Assembly (NCBI RefSeq): GCF_029227915.1
Contig: NC_079878.1
Location: forward strand, 21,045,501-21,105,500
Source of the DNA: Hydractinia symbiolongicarpus
Lineage: Eukaryota > Cnidaria > Hydrozoa > Anthoathecata > Hydractiniidae
Direction: 5' to 3'
DNA: 60,000 nt
Shown here: positions 22,601-37,600 of the stretch, one piece after another
Layout: the number at the start of each line of letters is the position of its first letter
How positions within the stretch are numbered: the first letter of the stretch is position 1
Notes under the pieces: model-generated
Databases searched by the model: none
What the model saw: the letters and a program-made list of their open reading frames with translations, nothing else
What the model was told of the DNA's origin: nothing
Position numbers and translations under genes: made by a program

Positions 22601-25600
22601 ATCTCATAACATAATTTAACTGTGAAGCGATTTTTTTTTATTTCAAGTCTTACACAAATAATGTTTTATATTTTAACAAAGAAATGTGAAAATGTGTGTT
22701 ATAATAGTGTCAATGCCTTGTCCAGTTTTGGTCTAAAAATATCTCCTTGTTCACCACTCTCATGTTAAAAGTGTACACTAAATTTTTTAAAAATAGGGAA
22801 ATAAGTTTTTCTGTGCAGTAAAAAAAGCTATATTCCTTTGGTTTAAATGTTTTGCAGCATTTCTACATGGAAAAACTATGAACAGGTTTTTAAAACACTT
22901 TAGGCGAAAGGTTACATTTTTTATTAAATTTATAAATGTCTGTTAAGCCAGAAAATGTTAAGTTATATCAGAATTAAATATTAAATCTACTGATTAAGTT
23001 ATTAAGGGTATTAATTATATCTTTGACAAGTAATCCAAATTGGTTGTGTGTTGTTAAATTTAAAGAATAATTTTGATGATTACAATTCTTTCATACAATC
23101 CATCCACACAATCCAGAACAGAAAATTAACATTCAAGGATAGTGTTGAGGTTAAAGTAAAAAAAATATTATGTTTATACTTATTTTTTTTTAACATTTTC
23201 ATCTATATGGAATTAGGTCTTGCTTCTGTGTTGTATCCTTGTATGTGGTAAAGGTTTCTTGTAATCATGATTGTTTTGCCTCTTAGTTAAGGTTATGAAT
23301 GAAAACAGTACTAAATGTGTGTATCTGTAAAATGATATAACTTCCTTGTATTTGTAATTCTCAGTATATGCATATGGATTAGCTAGGGAGAGAGATCTTC
23401 TATGTTGTTTTTGAAAAGACGTTTTTTCAGATGATTTATGTACTCAAATTGTAGTCGCAATTTAATTTTACACATTCGTCATGGCAAAACTTATGAGAAA
23501 TGTTTTTGAATGTAAAAGTAATACTCAAACATTGGAGGTAAACATTGTCAAACATTTAAAACTCAGGCTTTTCTTTTACGTAATTATTTAAAAATAGCAC
23601 ATATTTAAATTCAGATGATTGTCAGTGTTAAGAATACTGTTTGTACAATTTTTTTTTATTTATAGTTTGTTTTTTTCGTTTTCCTTTCAGGCTACAGAAC
23701 AACAAATTGGACAGTTGCGTACAAATGTCAGCAAACTGGTTCAAACAGGACACCCTGATGGAAAGCAGTTAGATACTAAGTTACATTTATTAGAAAAACG
23801 TTGGGTTAAACTTTTCAACCTAATGGAAGAACACAAAGCATTGTTAAACACAGCTGTTGAGTTTTATCAACTCTGTGAGCAGGTAAGATTCTTCGCATTA
23901 ACTGTATTTATTTATTTGTTTACAAATAACTTTAAATACTTTGTGGACTAGAGTGACATATAGTTAAAGTTTGAAATGGCAATATTCTGTTTTCAATAAA
24001 AATAGGGAGCCAGAGTCAAATACAATACTATACAATGGTTTAAAAATTGGATCATCAGGTGCCCTAATTAGGAAAAGTATTAGATGCCAAAAATTGTCTC
24101 ATAAATGCTATAAAAAAGCATTTCACTTCAGAACAAATAACTGGGCAAGAAAGGTAGTCGATGAAAGCAAAAATTTTTATTAACATAACTACTACTACCT
24201 GTAAATAAAGAACATAAATGTCAATATTTAGCCTCTGCAATTTTGGAAACCATGGCTTTTAGATGTAAATTTCCAATGCAGTCATTAAGTACCTAGTTCA
24301 TTGGCATTGTTAATGAAATGACAATGTAAGTTTGGTTTTCGTTAATTAGGTTCAAACATGGCTGAAGGACAGTAACCAGTTTGTGAAAACAACACGAGGT
24401 GGAGCTCGTAGATGTACAACTGAAAAAGATGTTCGTGAACTTATTCAGCTGATTGAAAATTTCAAGTTCTCTGGAGTTGAAATACAAGAATCACGTTTAC
24501 AAAGATTATCTGAGATTGCTTCATCCTTAAATAACGACGATGCAAAAGCTCGTTCTACACAACTTAAGAAAAGTCAAGAGAGAGTCAACACAAGGCTGGA
24601 AACTTTACAGAACGATATGGAACATCAAATAGCAAGAATGCAATCAGGAGAACAGGTAATGCTTTGTTTGTATATTCTGAAAAGTGGCCCCTACTTTATA
24701 AATGTATATCTTTTTATGAATGCCTTTTTATTCCTTTTTTAATTTTGGATCTTGTATTTGTACAAAGCTTTCTTGATTTTATGAATGCAAAGTTATCTTT
24801 ATTAGTTATAAACACCAGTTGATCCTGTTATTTTATTTATTTACTTATTTAAATTTAATGTTTTTTTGAAGTCTGATTATCTTTATTGTTCACCTCAAAT
24901 ATTGATTGCAATCCTACCTGCATTGAGTGTTTTGTTTACATTGAGTTGAGTTATCACAAGCTAATTAAAACATTTTGTCTTGGTACAGTTTTAGGATGAG
25001 TAGGCTAATTAAAAATATAGGATGATTTTAAAATGTTTTGTTATAGTGTGTGTCATCTGTGATTTGTGTCTCTTAGATGTTTGCCTTTCTTTAATTGTAT
25101 TTCTTTGTTTATACTCAACATATTTTTATTCCTTTGTGGTAATAAAAATTTAGTTGTGATAATTAGACTTTCATGTTAAAATTAGAACTGCATTCTGAAA
25201 CTTTTTATTAAACAAGAACAGTGTAAAATAGCACTTTTTGAATAGGGATAAGAAATGAGTTTTTATAGCAATTGTGTTTCATGTAAGTGTATTAATAAAT
25301 TAATTACTTTGCAATATGATACGCTGTTCCAAAGAGAATGTCATTTGTTTGTTTAAACAAGAAAATATTTTAACTTATATTTGTTTCCTGTGTTATTTTA
25401 AAATCAAACCAATGCAAACAAATCTTTTTAATAAAGATCTGCCCAGTGATTTTTATAATACACTTGCTTTTTTTAGGGTGATAGTGAAGAGATTGAAACT
25501 TTATACTTTGATGATGATCATGATACAATAGATGATTTAGTGATTCCTGAAAAAAGAGTTATGTTGGCAACAGCTTCAGACATGTCTTTAAAAGGTGACG

Positions 25601-28600
25601 AAGTAATCCAGTGGAGTGATCAGTTAGACCAAGATGCTTCGGGGGCACCCAAACTGCTTGTGACTGTTACTAGTAACACGGAAGTTCCCACAGATATGCA
25701 GCAACGAATATCGCCACTGGTTCGCAGTGAAATGGACAGTATGAGTAAAAAGGGAATAAATGTTGGTTCCCCATTCAAATCACGCTCCGAAAATAATAAC
25801 AATTTGTCGCTTTATTCTTCTGATATCCCAACACAAATTAAGAAAACAGAAGATGGCAGTATATCAATTCTTGGTCCTCAAATTTACAGAGAGATATCAG
25901 TCAAAACTGATTATGACATTGAAACAAGTCCACCATCACCGTCATTAGATGATAAAGGTCTGATGTACACTATGAAGAAAACCTTAATAACAACAACAAA
26001 AGAAGTGACGACACGCACTAAACAAGAAATTCGAACTGAACTTGAAGTTGTGCACATAGATAGTGAAGATGAACTACCGAAAAGACTAGCATTGGTAACT
26101 GATGAAAATGACAAAGTTGCTGTTTCGGTTACTACAATGAGCGGTATTGACAGTGAACAAGCTGGCTCAGACCAAGATGTGTTAGCAAAAGATATCAAAA
26201 AAGGACTCCAGACTGCCAATGAAAATATATGTAAAGGCGTTGAAAATAATTTATTCAGTGAAAGGTTTGTACCTCTGTTGTTATTATGTGACATCTATAA
26301 ACATACTGAATGTAAATTCTTTTATTATAGTTGCTTATATTAGAATTGTAAATACTTGACCCCTCTGAATTGATGGTGAATTCTAACAATTCTGAATATG
26401 CCTACTTGAAAATAACAGTAGTTTGTTATTGAAAAAAAAAACAACTGCAAGGCTATTTATGTATCAATAAATACCTTTGTGCAGAGACACCAGAAATTTT
26501 AACTGGTGCAATTTCTGTTAAAAAGAACGTTTAAAAATTTTTAGTTTTTTTTTAAAGAATACATGTCACATTAATTATATTATAAACAATATGCATCAAG
26601 ACCGCCTTTACGGTTTTATGATGCCAATTGCTTTTTATCAGAATCATTGTGTAGAATCAATCTATTACATTGTTTTTTTTTAGATCTAGATTTGTTATGG
26701 ATAACTCTGTTATGATAACAGCATCAGGTGAAAGCTACCAGCAGAACCCAGTGAACGAAAGCAGTAGTTTTAAGTACGAAGTCACTGCAAAAGACGCAAA
26801 CAATAAAGGAATAACTGTCAGACATGTGAGGTTCCTTTAAACTTTCGAGAATAACATTTTTTAATTCCCTATTGTTCCAAATACTAATGCACATAAGTTT
26901 ACAATAAACAGATAGGCTACAAGCTTAAGACTATTGAAATATAGTAATATACAATATAAAAATAAATATAGTATCATGCAATTTAAAAAGATAGCAAGAT
27001 TTTTTATTATGTAAACATTATTTATTTTAGATTCCAAAACCAAGGTCCAGTGGTCATATTACAATTCCTGATAAACAAGATGAATGCCGGCCAGTATCAA
27101 TGGTTGAACTCACATTGAATTTAGATGAAATAGATTTAAATCCAACTGAATCTACTGCAGCTAATGTAGAGAATTTGAAAAATGAACAAGAGCCAGTATC
27201 AGAAATTGTTATGGCAACAGATGCTCATAACCTTCATTCCATGCCAGAAAATGGTTTTGACAACAGCGTAAATACAGAGCAAAATCTAGAAACTGTACAG
27301 CCTATTACTGAGAAACCCAAGCTGGAGAAGAAAATATCTGAAAGCGATTATACAAATAATTTAGTCAATCATATCCTGAATGAAAGCGTTCGTGTTTTTG
27401 ATGCAAGTCATTACGTTGATCAACTTGTTGAAGAAGAAAATAAATATGAAAACCTGATGAACTGTATTATTAAGGTATAAATATCTTAAAAATAAATTTA
27501 AATTGGTGAATTGACATAACTGTTAATAAAATGACGACTTTTTTTAATAGAATTACATGGATAAAATAGCTGTTGCTCCCTTGAAGTTGCAAAAAAACAA
27601 AGAAGCTATATTCCGAAACATCAAAGAATTGAATCATTTCAGCAAAAGGTGAGAATGATAATTTGCTTGATGTGAATTTCGCACATAGTAATTATCAGTT
27701 CTTTAGTGTGCAGAACAAAAACGAAATTGCTCTGTAATTTAGGGAAGAAAATATGTTGAATTGGGAATACATTGCTAATTATTTAAAATTTAGATGAATT
27801 AACCTATTCCAATCATTGTAAAGGCTTAATTTTTTATTAGCTTTGGTATTAAAATCCTTTAAAAACAATATTTATTTTTTAAAGCCGAAAATTCTTATAT
27901 ATTATTTAATTAGGTTAATGAATTAACCCATTTTTATTAAAAAAAAACAAAAAACATTTGCATAAAATATATTCAATCCCACTTATTTACCTGTGTGCTT
28001 TACAATTTTTAGTTTTAGTTTAAACATCCTAATGACAAAAGAGTTTTTTTAGCTTAATTTTATATTGTTTACTTTGGTATTAAAATTAAATTAAAATACA
28101 GATGGGAAAGTGTGAACCAAGCTTAAGGTTGTGGTAGCCCTTTGATGAATATATTATTTTTTACATATATACCAGATATACTGGGTTTTTGAATAGAAAA
28201 AAAGACGTTTTTACCTTAGTAATACTGAATCAAAAAATGCAAATATTTTAAAAGTAAGGAGACTTCTTAAAAATAAAAAAAAATTCTTAGAAATTTCCTA
28301 AAAATAAAAAAATAAATTTATAGTTTGTTACCTGAAATCGAGATAAAATAAAAAGCTTTGAATAGATAGCTACTTTGGCTTTTCAGAAAACAATGCTTTT
28401 ATACCTAAGTGTAAAAAACATAAGGTATTTTAATTCAACGAATTCAACTTAATACGTTAAGAAGTCATCCTTAACGAGAACCTAAATTTGTACTCTAAAT
28501 CTTGTACTGTTTAATTTACCTTCTAGCATTTTTTTACAACATCTGACGAAATGTAAATCAGCAGAGGATATTGCAGCTTGTTACTTGGCACATGTAAGTT

Positions 28601-31600
28601 TTTTTCCGTCATTTATTAAATGACGCACAACATATTGTTTGAGAAAAACAGAATAAAAACAAAAAGCTTTCCAAGATCGGTTTTGGGAGTGGATTAGGCA
28701 TCATATGCTGGACTTTTGTTATTGTCTTTTAGTAAAATTTAATTAGAAAACAAGCAGGTATATGTTCAGTTTTAATGTAAACATATTTTGTACATGGATT
28801 AAATTATATTGGAAGTTTATAAGATTAACTAATTTTAGTATGAAAAAATATCAAAGATGTTTCAGTTGTATATTTCAAAAGGAGCTGGCCTAGAAAACAT
28901 TTTAACTAACTCTTCTTATTTCCAAGTAAGTCATCCTAATATTTTTTTTTAACTTCTCTCATCCTTTTTTTTATGTTTTTGTGGTACAATTAAAATTTTT
29001 CTAATCCAGAATTTTATATCTACTCTTACCTCTTCAGCACTGCAAGGTACACAAAAGCGATCTAAAAGCTCATCTCCAAGCTCCTCAACAGCATCTCAAA
29101 ACAGTATGTTGTGTGTTTGAAGATATGATCCAACAAAAGACTCTTCTAAATAAAGATTCTTCAAAGTTGGAGGTAATTATCTACTTTGGTAATGCTTGTT
29201 TACATTCTAAATATCTGACAAAAGAACATGTCCTTAGCATAAATAGTTTATGTTGTTATTTTTTACTATTATTTTGAGTTATTCTACATAAGAGACCCTT
29301 CACAAAATTGTACTTTACAAAAAAAGTATGTGAGAAAATAATTCTGATCTCATTGCTATCTATTTTAGTTTGCTCTTCAAATTTTAAAAGATATAATAAA
29401 CCTTGTACCACGAAATGTAAAAGAAGTTACTGAAGCATTTAATTTGTTAAACACGAAAGTTGATAACAACATAGAAGTTGAAAAAGTGCCAAACATACCG
29501 ATAAAACAAACAATCACAGAAACTCCCAATGTTGTTTTGGAAGTGGACATAGTTGAAGCAAGTCCAAACTCTAGTTCTAAAGAATTATTGGAAAATGTTT
29601 TAATGGAGTATGAAATTATTGACACAACAGTTATAAACTCTAAAAATGAGGCATTAGGAGAAACTGATTTTAAAGGCAAACCACGATACATTGTTTCAAA
29701 GGGATACACTGCCAAGAAAAAGGACGAAATTCATCTACCACTTGGATCAGAAGTTTGTATTCTTGACACAAAAAATGATCGAAGTTTCGTTGTTGTACTA
29801 GATAAAAGTGGACAAGAATTAGATCGTGGATGGATACCAACTTTTTGTTTGCAGCGAAAGGAAGATGCTGTTTACATCACTTCTAAAGAAGGTATTCATT
29901 TGCCTTCTAAGATTGTGTGGTTTTATTTCAAATATTACTCTAAAAAAAATACCTATAAATTTTTTTACTCCTTTTCGATATTTTGATAGTTGTTGGTGCA
30001 TATAATTTAAAATATTATTTACTTTTTATAAAATTTTTATATGTTGGGAGTAAATAATTTTTTGCCCAATGTACGCTATGTTTTAAAAATGGAAATAATC
30101 AAAAAAGTTTGTAACTTACTAAGTTTTTTTTGTTGTGAATAAATAATAATGAATGGTTGTAAACTAACAATGCAGACCTCAAAGTATTGATACATTTTGT
30201 ATTTAGCAAAAGCTCCAGAGTTTAAAATACCCTTAACATCATGTTCAGCCGTAGAAGGAAATCCAACGAAACTTTCTGTTCAAGTTAGTGGTTATCCTAA
30301 ACCGGAAGTTGTTTGGTATCTTGATGGTCTGCCTGTTCGTAATGACATTCATCATAGAATTGTTGAGGAAGATGATAAAGTTGAATTGCATATTCTTCCA
30401 GCAGTTATTGACGATGAAGGGTTGTATACAGTTAAAGCTGTTAACACTCTTGGATCAGCATCATGTCAAGCTGAATTCATTGTTGAATGTAAGTTATAGC
30501 TGATAACATTTTTTTGGTTTGCTATTAGTTGTGAGTTACCAAAATATTGTTTTATTTTGCGAGATTAAATGATGATACAATTTCTTAATTAAGCTGATGT
30601 TTCGTCCATGAGTGGTCTTAGTGATCTTGAGTGGGAAGAAACAAGCGTTCCTGCAGAAAACGAGAAGTATGTGCTTTATTCTTGGTTTTTTTGTTTCTTT
30701 GTTTTTAAGCTATAGACAACAAAAACTCTTGGCCCTTTAGTATGCTTGGTATGTTTGTGATTTCAGGGATTGACAAGAGTCAAACATTACATCTTTTGAT
30801 TTTAAAATTTAGATCAGGGAGGGATTGGGTCAAATCTACAAGAGGGTTTTGACATTTAGTGTACTTTTTTTGGATATTTTAGTCATCTCTAAATTATTTG
30901 TAAATCTTAATTACTTGGCTATTATGAGGCTTCTTCTGCATGCAGGATTACCTTTTTATCTCACTTTGATCGTTTTAGAAACAAAAAAACCTTTGTGGTT
31001 GGAGAGAAAATAAATATCCATACTGCAATTGAAGCAGAATCAGCAAGAGAGATTGCCTTTATTCCACCACTCTTTACTCATACTCTGAAAGATGCTGAAT
31101 GTTTATTGGGGGCAAAAGCTTCATTTCAAGTACAAATTCAAGGAGATCCACAACCAGTTTTGTCATGGTATTTAAATAATGTGAAATTAGAACATGATAA
31201 ACGTTTGTTTACCACTCAAGATAGGGCTACGCATGAGTTAACTATTTCCAACATCACTGAAAGAGATGAAGGGACATTGCGATGTGAAATATCCAATTCT
31301 GCTGGCAAAGAATCCTGTGCTTGCTCACTGAAAATCATTAAAAGATCTCCTAGCAACAACAACAGTATCAACAACAATAACAACCCATGTGTGTTTTCAC
31401 ATCAAAACCAAGTTGATGTTATTGAGGATTGTGATGCCGAACTTGTTGTCAAATACAGTGGTGATCCAAACCCAGATATCAATTGGTATCATGACACTAT
31501 TCACCTAACAAAAGAGTATGGTGTTGAAATCATAACAGAGAACGGGACTTGTAAAATGGTGTTACCTGAAGTTACAAGTGATGATGCTGGTGTTTACACT

Positions 31601-34600
31601 TGCATTGTCCAAAATTCTTGCGGTGAAGAGAAATGCGATATCAAATTGCACGTCCTTGGTAAAGATTCAAGTTTTGTCAATGAACAAGGCAAATCTCTTC
31701 CTGATTTAGCTGATGAAGGTCCTCCAAAGATATTAGAACAATTTCATGATAAGAAAATATACGAAGGAGATACTGCAACATTCCAAGTCAAAGTTAATAA
31801 CAAACCAAATGCAACAATACAATGGTTCTGTAATAATAAAGAGCTAGAAAAAAATTCTCATGTTAAGTTCGAACAAAGTGGATTGTATTTTCGTCTTATT
31901 ATCCCTATCTGTGATGTCAAAGATGAAGGAAATTATTCATGCTCAATTAAAAATAAATATGGTACTGCGAGCTGCTCAGGATATATTGCTGTGCAGGAAA
32001 GCATATTTGCTCCCAAGTTTGTTGAGCACTCTAAGGATTTGCATGTGGGAAATGGTGAAAAGTGCGAAATTTTTGCTGTAATAAAGGCCAAACCAGCTGC
32101 AACTGTTGAATGGTACAAAGACAATCGTTCATTAAAAGGCAAAAACATTGAATTCATACAAAAAGAGAATATCCATTCAGTTGTCATACATGAAATGTCT
32201 GAAAACCATGTTGGCACGTACAAATGTACTGCATTTAACAATGCTGGAGAATCTGCTTGTATTGTTTCTTTAGCAATGGCTGGAGAAAGTAACATGCCAA
32301 AATTTACAGAGCCACTATGTGATATAAAAGCAGATGTGGGGGACACTGTAAAGTTGGAATCGACGGTAACATCAAAGTCAAATACCATAGTTGTTTGGTC
32401 AAAAAATGGTAAGCCAATTTTAGAAAATGACAAATTTAAATTTGAGAAAGGGCAAGAATCACATTCTTTACTGATCAGTGATGTACAGCTATCTGATAAT
32501 GGAGTGTATGTATGTGAAGCATCAAATACAGTTGGCAAGAGCAGCTGTGAATGCAATCTAGTGGTATCTGCACAGAACAACAGTCGACCGTCTTTTAAAA
32601 AAGGTTTAGTTGATTTGCAAGTGCCTGAACATGAAAAGTCTGTTGAAATAAAAGTAATTGCAGTGGGTGATCCTACTCCTGAAGTTTTATTTTACAAAGA
32701 TGGTGCTTTACTAGAGTCAAGTTCGCGTCGAATGATAACACAAGAAGGTAATGAGCATATTTTGACATTTAAGTATGTATTGCAAGGCGATTCTGGTGAA
32801 TATGCTGCTGTTGCGACTAACATTGAAGGTGAGGAATTGACCCAAGGTTTTCTAACTGTATCAGACTCTATGCCTCCTATTTTCTATGACGCTCAGAAAA
32901 AATATGATGTCAATGAAGGAGAGGAGTTGGTATTGCAGGCAAACGCAACAGGTTTACCATTACCAAAATTGGAATGGTACAAAGAAAATGAAATTTTGAA
33001 AACTACAATTTCTAAGCCGGGTTTTGCAGAAGTTGTAAAAACAGCTTCTCCAGATGATACAGGTGAATATACATGTGTTGCAACTAGCAGTCTTGGAAAG
33101 GCTCTACTGCAGGTTCAGGTGACTGTGAATGAATCAAAGAAAATGTTTCCACCAGAGTTTCTTTCAAATTTATCTGACCTGGATGTAGACATTGGTTCCA
33201 TAGCTCATTTAGAGTTGGGAATTGTTGGTTATCCAGAACCAGATATAAGTTGGAAAAAAGATGGAAAACTATTATCTGAAAATGATTCTGTTATTCTTTC
33301 ATCGGGTAACGGTATGTGTTCTGTTACGATTAAAAGTTGTCAAGCTAATAACGCTGGTTGTTATGAGTGTATTGCAACTAATGAACTAGGCGAATCTTCA
33401 CGTAGATGTTTTGTTTCCATGTCAAAGAAAACATTGAAGACACCAAAGACAGTTGAGAAGACATCAGAAAAATCTAAAGCACCCAAGTTTTTAAAATCTC
33501 TACATGACTTGCACGTAGCTATTTCAGAACCAATAATTCTAGAAACCATGGTCAGTGGTGATCCTTTTCCTGACATTAGATGGTATAAGCAAGACAAATT
33601 GCTTCATCCCAGCAAAAGAGCGAAAATTGCATCGAATGGGAAAGATGGTAAAACTTCATTGCGAATAGTAAATGCAAGCAAAGATGACGCCGGAGACTAT
33701 GAATGTGTTGCGAAAAATAAACACGGTGAAACTAGTATTTCTTGTGAAATATTTGTGAGGGAAACAAAAAAGTTAAGGGACGATGGTAGAAAAGTTACAG
33801 GTAAACCAGTTAAGCCAAGCATTAGCAACAAACCGTCAGATACACAAGTAATGGAAGGGGATGAAATCAAGTTCTCCTTTGTTGTGCATGGAACACCCAA
33901 ACCTAAGATTGAGATTATGAAGGATGGTAAAGTATGGAAACCTCCACCTCATGTAGTCATATCTTTTGAAAACAACACATATTCATTTAATATAGCCAAA
34001 TGTTCTTTAAAAGATGAAGCTGTTTATCAGTTTATTGCATCTAATAGTTTAGGAAAAGATTCATTCAAGATAGAAGTCCTAGTTGATGAGACAGCAGAAT
34101 TAGAAGTGATTGCCAAAACAATTGGGGAAAGACGAAAATCAAAGGACGACCATGCTGTGAAAGATGAATCATCTTCAACAGAGGATGAAGGTGCTAGAAG
34201 GAAGGTGTCACACAGACGGCATTCGAAGCCTTTAAAGAAAAAATCACTTGTGTTAAGAGAGAAGGCAGGAGATGAAACAGATTCTGAAGGTGTTTCAGAT
34301 GAAACACCAAAAATTATCACTGAAGAGCTTATTTCAGGAGTTCAAGAGGAGGTAGTGGAAGAACCTGCTTTCTCTTTAGACAATCTGGATGAAATTCCTG
34401 AGATCCTTGAGGGATTCCATGACTGCAAAGTTACAGAGGGTAAGCCTATAGCATTAAGTGCAAAAGTTACAGGTGCGCCCACATGTATCAAGTGGTTTAA
34501 AGATGACAAAGAACTTGAAAAGAGGTGGGATCTTATCATGGAGCAGTCTAATAGTGCAATTTCCTTAAAAATAAACAAAGCAAAAAGAAATGATGCTGGT

Positions 34601-37600
34601 GATTATGTCTGCACAGTAGAAAATGCAAAAGGTAAAGCTTCATGTAGTGCCAAAGTAGAGGTCATAAACCAAACAAAACCAGAATGGATTAAAAAACTTC
34701 AAGATAACACAGTTTCTGAAGGAGAGAAAGCTATGTTGGAGGTAACACTGACTGGTGATCCAGCTCCTGACGTTCAGTTCTTTTGCGATAATAGAGTTAT
34801 TCAAAATAGTGATCACGTCACTATAATTTCTAATAAAGAAACTGGTCACCATGTTATTTCTATTAATAATTGCACACTGAGGGACAATAAATCATATAAA
34901 TGTGTTGCAAGAAATAACCAAGGAACTGTGACATGTTTTGCTAATCTGCGAGTAAAAGAAGCTATAATTGCACCATCATTTTTGGGTGAATTGCAAGATT
35001 GTGAAGTGATAGAAAGTCGTGATATGAAGTTGAGAGTAGAAGTTGCTGGTAAGCCAAAACCACTTCTTGAATGGTTTTTTAATGATGAATTGATCAAATC
35101 TTCTGCTCGAGCTAAAATTCGCAGTGAACGGGAGTTTAATATTCTTCAGATTTCTAGTTGTAAACTGGAAGACTCCGGTCTATACAAGGTTGTTGCATCA
35201 AATATTGCTGGTGAAGTTGTAACTAAGTGCTCTGCTAATATTCTTGAGGATGTAAAAGCTCCTGATTTTATATACATTCCAAAACCTATTAAGACATTAG
35301 AAGGTCGTTTATCGTCTTTTAGAGTCAGTTTTAATGGAAGACCTGATCCTGAAGCAGAATGGTTTTTTAATGGTGTAAAACTCGAACCTTCATCTGGTAT
35401 TGAAATAAAATCAGAGCCAGGTAAGAGTAACCTAACAATTAAAAATGTTGAAACAAAAGACGCTGGAGAATATGTTTGTAAAGTTACAAATAAATGTGGA
35501 GATAAAAGCTGTAATATCGAACTAACTGTTGACGAAGCGCAGTCTCGTCCATCTTTTACTGAAAAGCTAAAAGACACTGACTGTATTGAAAACGAGAGTT
35601 TAAATTTAACTGTGAACTTTAAAGGAAAACCAAAGCCAACTTTAACATGGTATAAGAATGACCTGAAACTTCAATGTACTGATAGATTATCCATCTTAAA
35701 TGAAAACGATACCTCAACTCTTTCAATTCTCAACTGTGCTTCGCAAGATGGAGGTGTATACAAAGTATCTGCAAAGAACAATCTTGGTGAAGTTAACTGT
35801 AAGTCAAAGGTGACTATTGAAGAATTAACATCTCTGCCAGTCTTTGAAAAAAAACTTGCTGATATTGCTTCTGTTGAAGGACAAAGTATTGATCTTGATG
35901 TCACGTTTACTGGAAAACCTAAGCCACGTTTACGCTGGACTAAAAATGGTGTTGAACTTGAAGGAAATAGTGAAACAACAATGCTAGTGGATGGATATGA
36001 TGGCAAGTTAAGGCTGACTAATATCAAAGAATCTCATGCTGGTGCATATGAATGTGTAGCACAGAATAAAGTTGGAATAATCAAGACATCTTGCAATGTA
36101 AAAGTAAATCAAGCTTTGTCTGCACCCACATTTACAAAGAAGCCACTGGCAGAAATGCAGTTACTGGATGGAGATGTACTTTTAGTTGACTTTATTGTTA
36201 CTGGAAAACCGTCTCCTGAAATTCAAGTCACAAAAGATGGAAGAAAAATTGGAAACGGGATAAGTTGCGAATTTAACAAACCGTCAGGTAGCGGTATCCT
36301 GAAAATACCTGGCGTAACTAAGCTCGATGAAGGCTTGTATGAAGTTACTGCTCAAAATTCTCAAGGCAGTGCTTCTTTTTCTGTTTGTATGGGAGTTACA
36401 GATGCAGGTGAATTGATGTTTGTCCAGACACTATCAGATCAAACTGTAGCTGAAAATAGCAATGCCGTGTTGGAGGTCATGTTTAAAGGAAACGTGGTGG
36501 ATGTTGACTGGTATAAAGATAATGAATATATTGATGAATCTGACAAGTATGAAATTATCGATGAAGAAAATCATTGTACCTGTGTTGTGCATGACTGTAA
36601 TAAGTCTGATGCAGGAACATACCGTTGTGAAATACTAAATGAGAAAAACTCTCAGTCTTGTTCCTCCAAACTCTTTGTCAAAAAAGATATGTCATCAACG
36701 CCACCGAAATATGTTATATCTGAGGAATTTGTTGAAGTGAAAACTGAAGACGTTGTAGAAAGTCATCCTATGACTGCCCTTTCATCAACAGTGCATCCTC
36801 CTGTGTTTACAAAATCGTTACCAGGGAAGTTAGATGCTATTGAAGGCAAGGAATGTATCATGTCTGTAACAGTAGATGGCAAACCAAAACCAAAATTAAC
36901 ATTCTTTAAAGATGGTGATGAGATTAAATGCAGCAAAAGAGTTCTAATTTTACCTATTGGTAAAAATACCACGCAACTAAAAATTAAAGAAGTTTCTTTA
37001 AATGATGAAGGAGAGTATAGCGTGAAAGCGTGTAACTCTGCAGGTGATATTTCATGTAAAACAGATTTATATGTACAAATGGAAGCCATTCCACCTAAGT
37101 TTACAGCAAAACCATTAGACATCCAAGTAATCGAAGGGGAAGGGGCAGTGTTTACAATGAAAGTAAGTGGAACACCCAAACCAATTGTTAGAGTTTATCA
37201 TAATGGTGTTGCTGTTGCAACTGCTGATTACATTGATGACTGTTTTCAGTTTTCCTTAGAGAATTGTGAACCATCTCATTCAGGTAAATACAAATTTGAA
37301 GTGACAAATGGAGCAGGTCAAACGTCCTCAAACGCAACATTACTTGTACAAAAAATGGCGAAAGAGGCAAGTTTTGTGCAACCTCTTAGTGATGTTGATG
37401 TTATTCTTGGCAAAGATATGATTCTGTCTGTTACTGTTGATGGGAACCCCCCTCCTAAGGTTTCTTTTTTTAAAGGAACTAAAAAACTGAGTGAAGGCAA
37501 AAAGTATAACATATCTGTGGAAGACAATCGAGTCATCTTAAAGGTGAATAAAGTGACACTTAATGATGCAGGTGAGTATATCTGCAAAATAAAGAATGAA

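Noticed and set aside
23067-23157. Possible cassette exon (NNFDDYNSFIQSIHTIQ...) between exons 10 and 11
   Set aside because: It is in phase, but exons 10 and 11 joined directly give a canonical helix B (FQDQVKATEQQIGQL). The insertion would break it, and the acceptor lacks a pyrimidine tract.
29369-29660. Possible PH domain between DH and SH3
   Set aside because: The stretch is only about 70-95 residues, acidic, and lacks the C-terminal tryptophan helix and strand pattern of PH domains.
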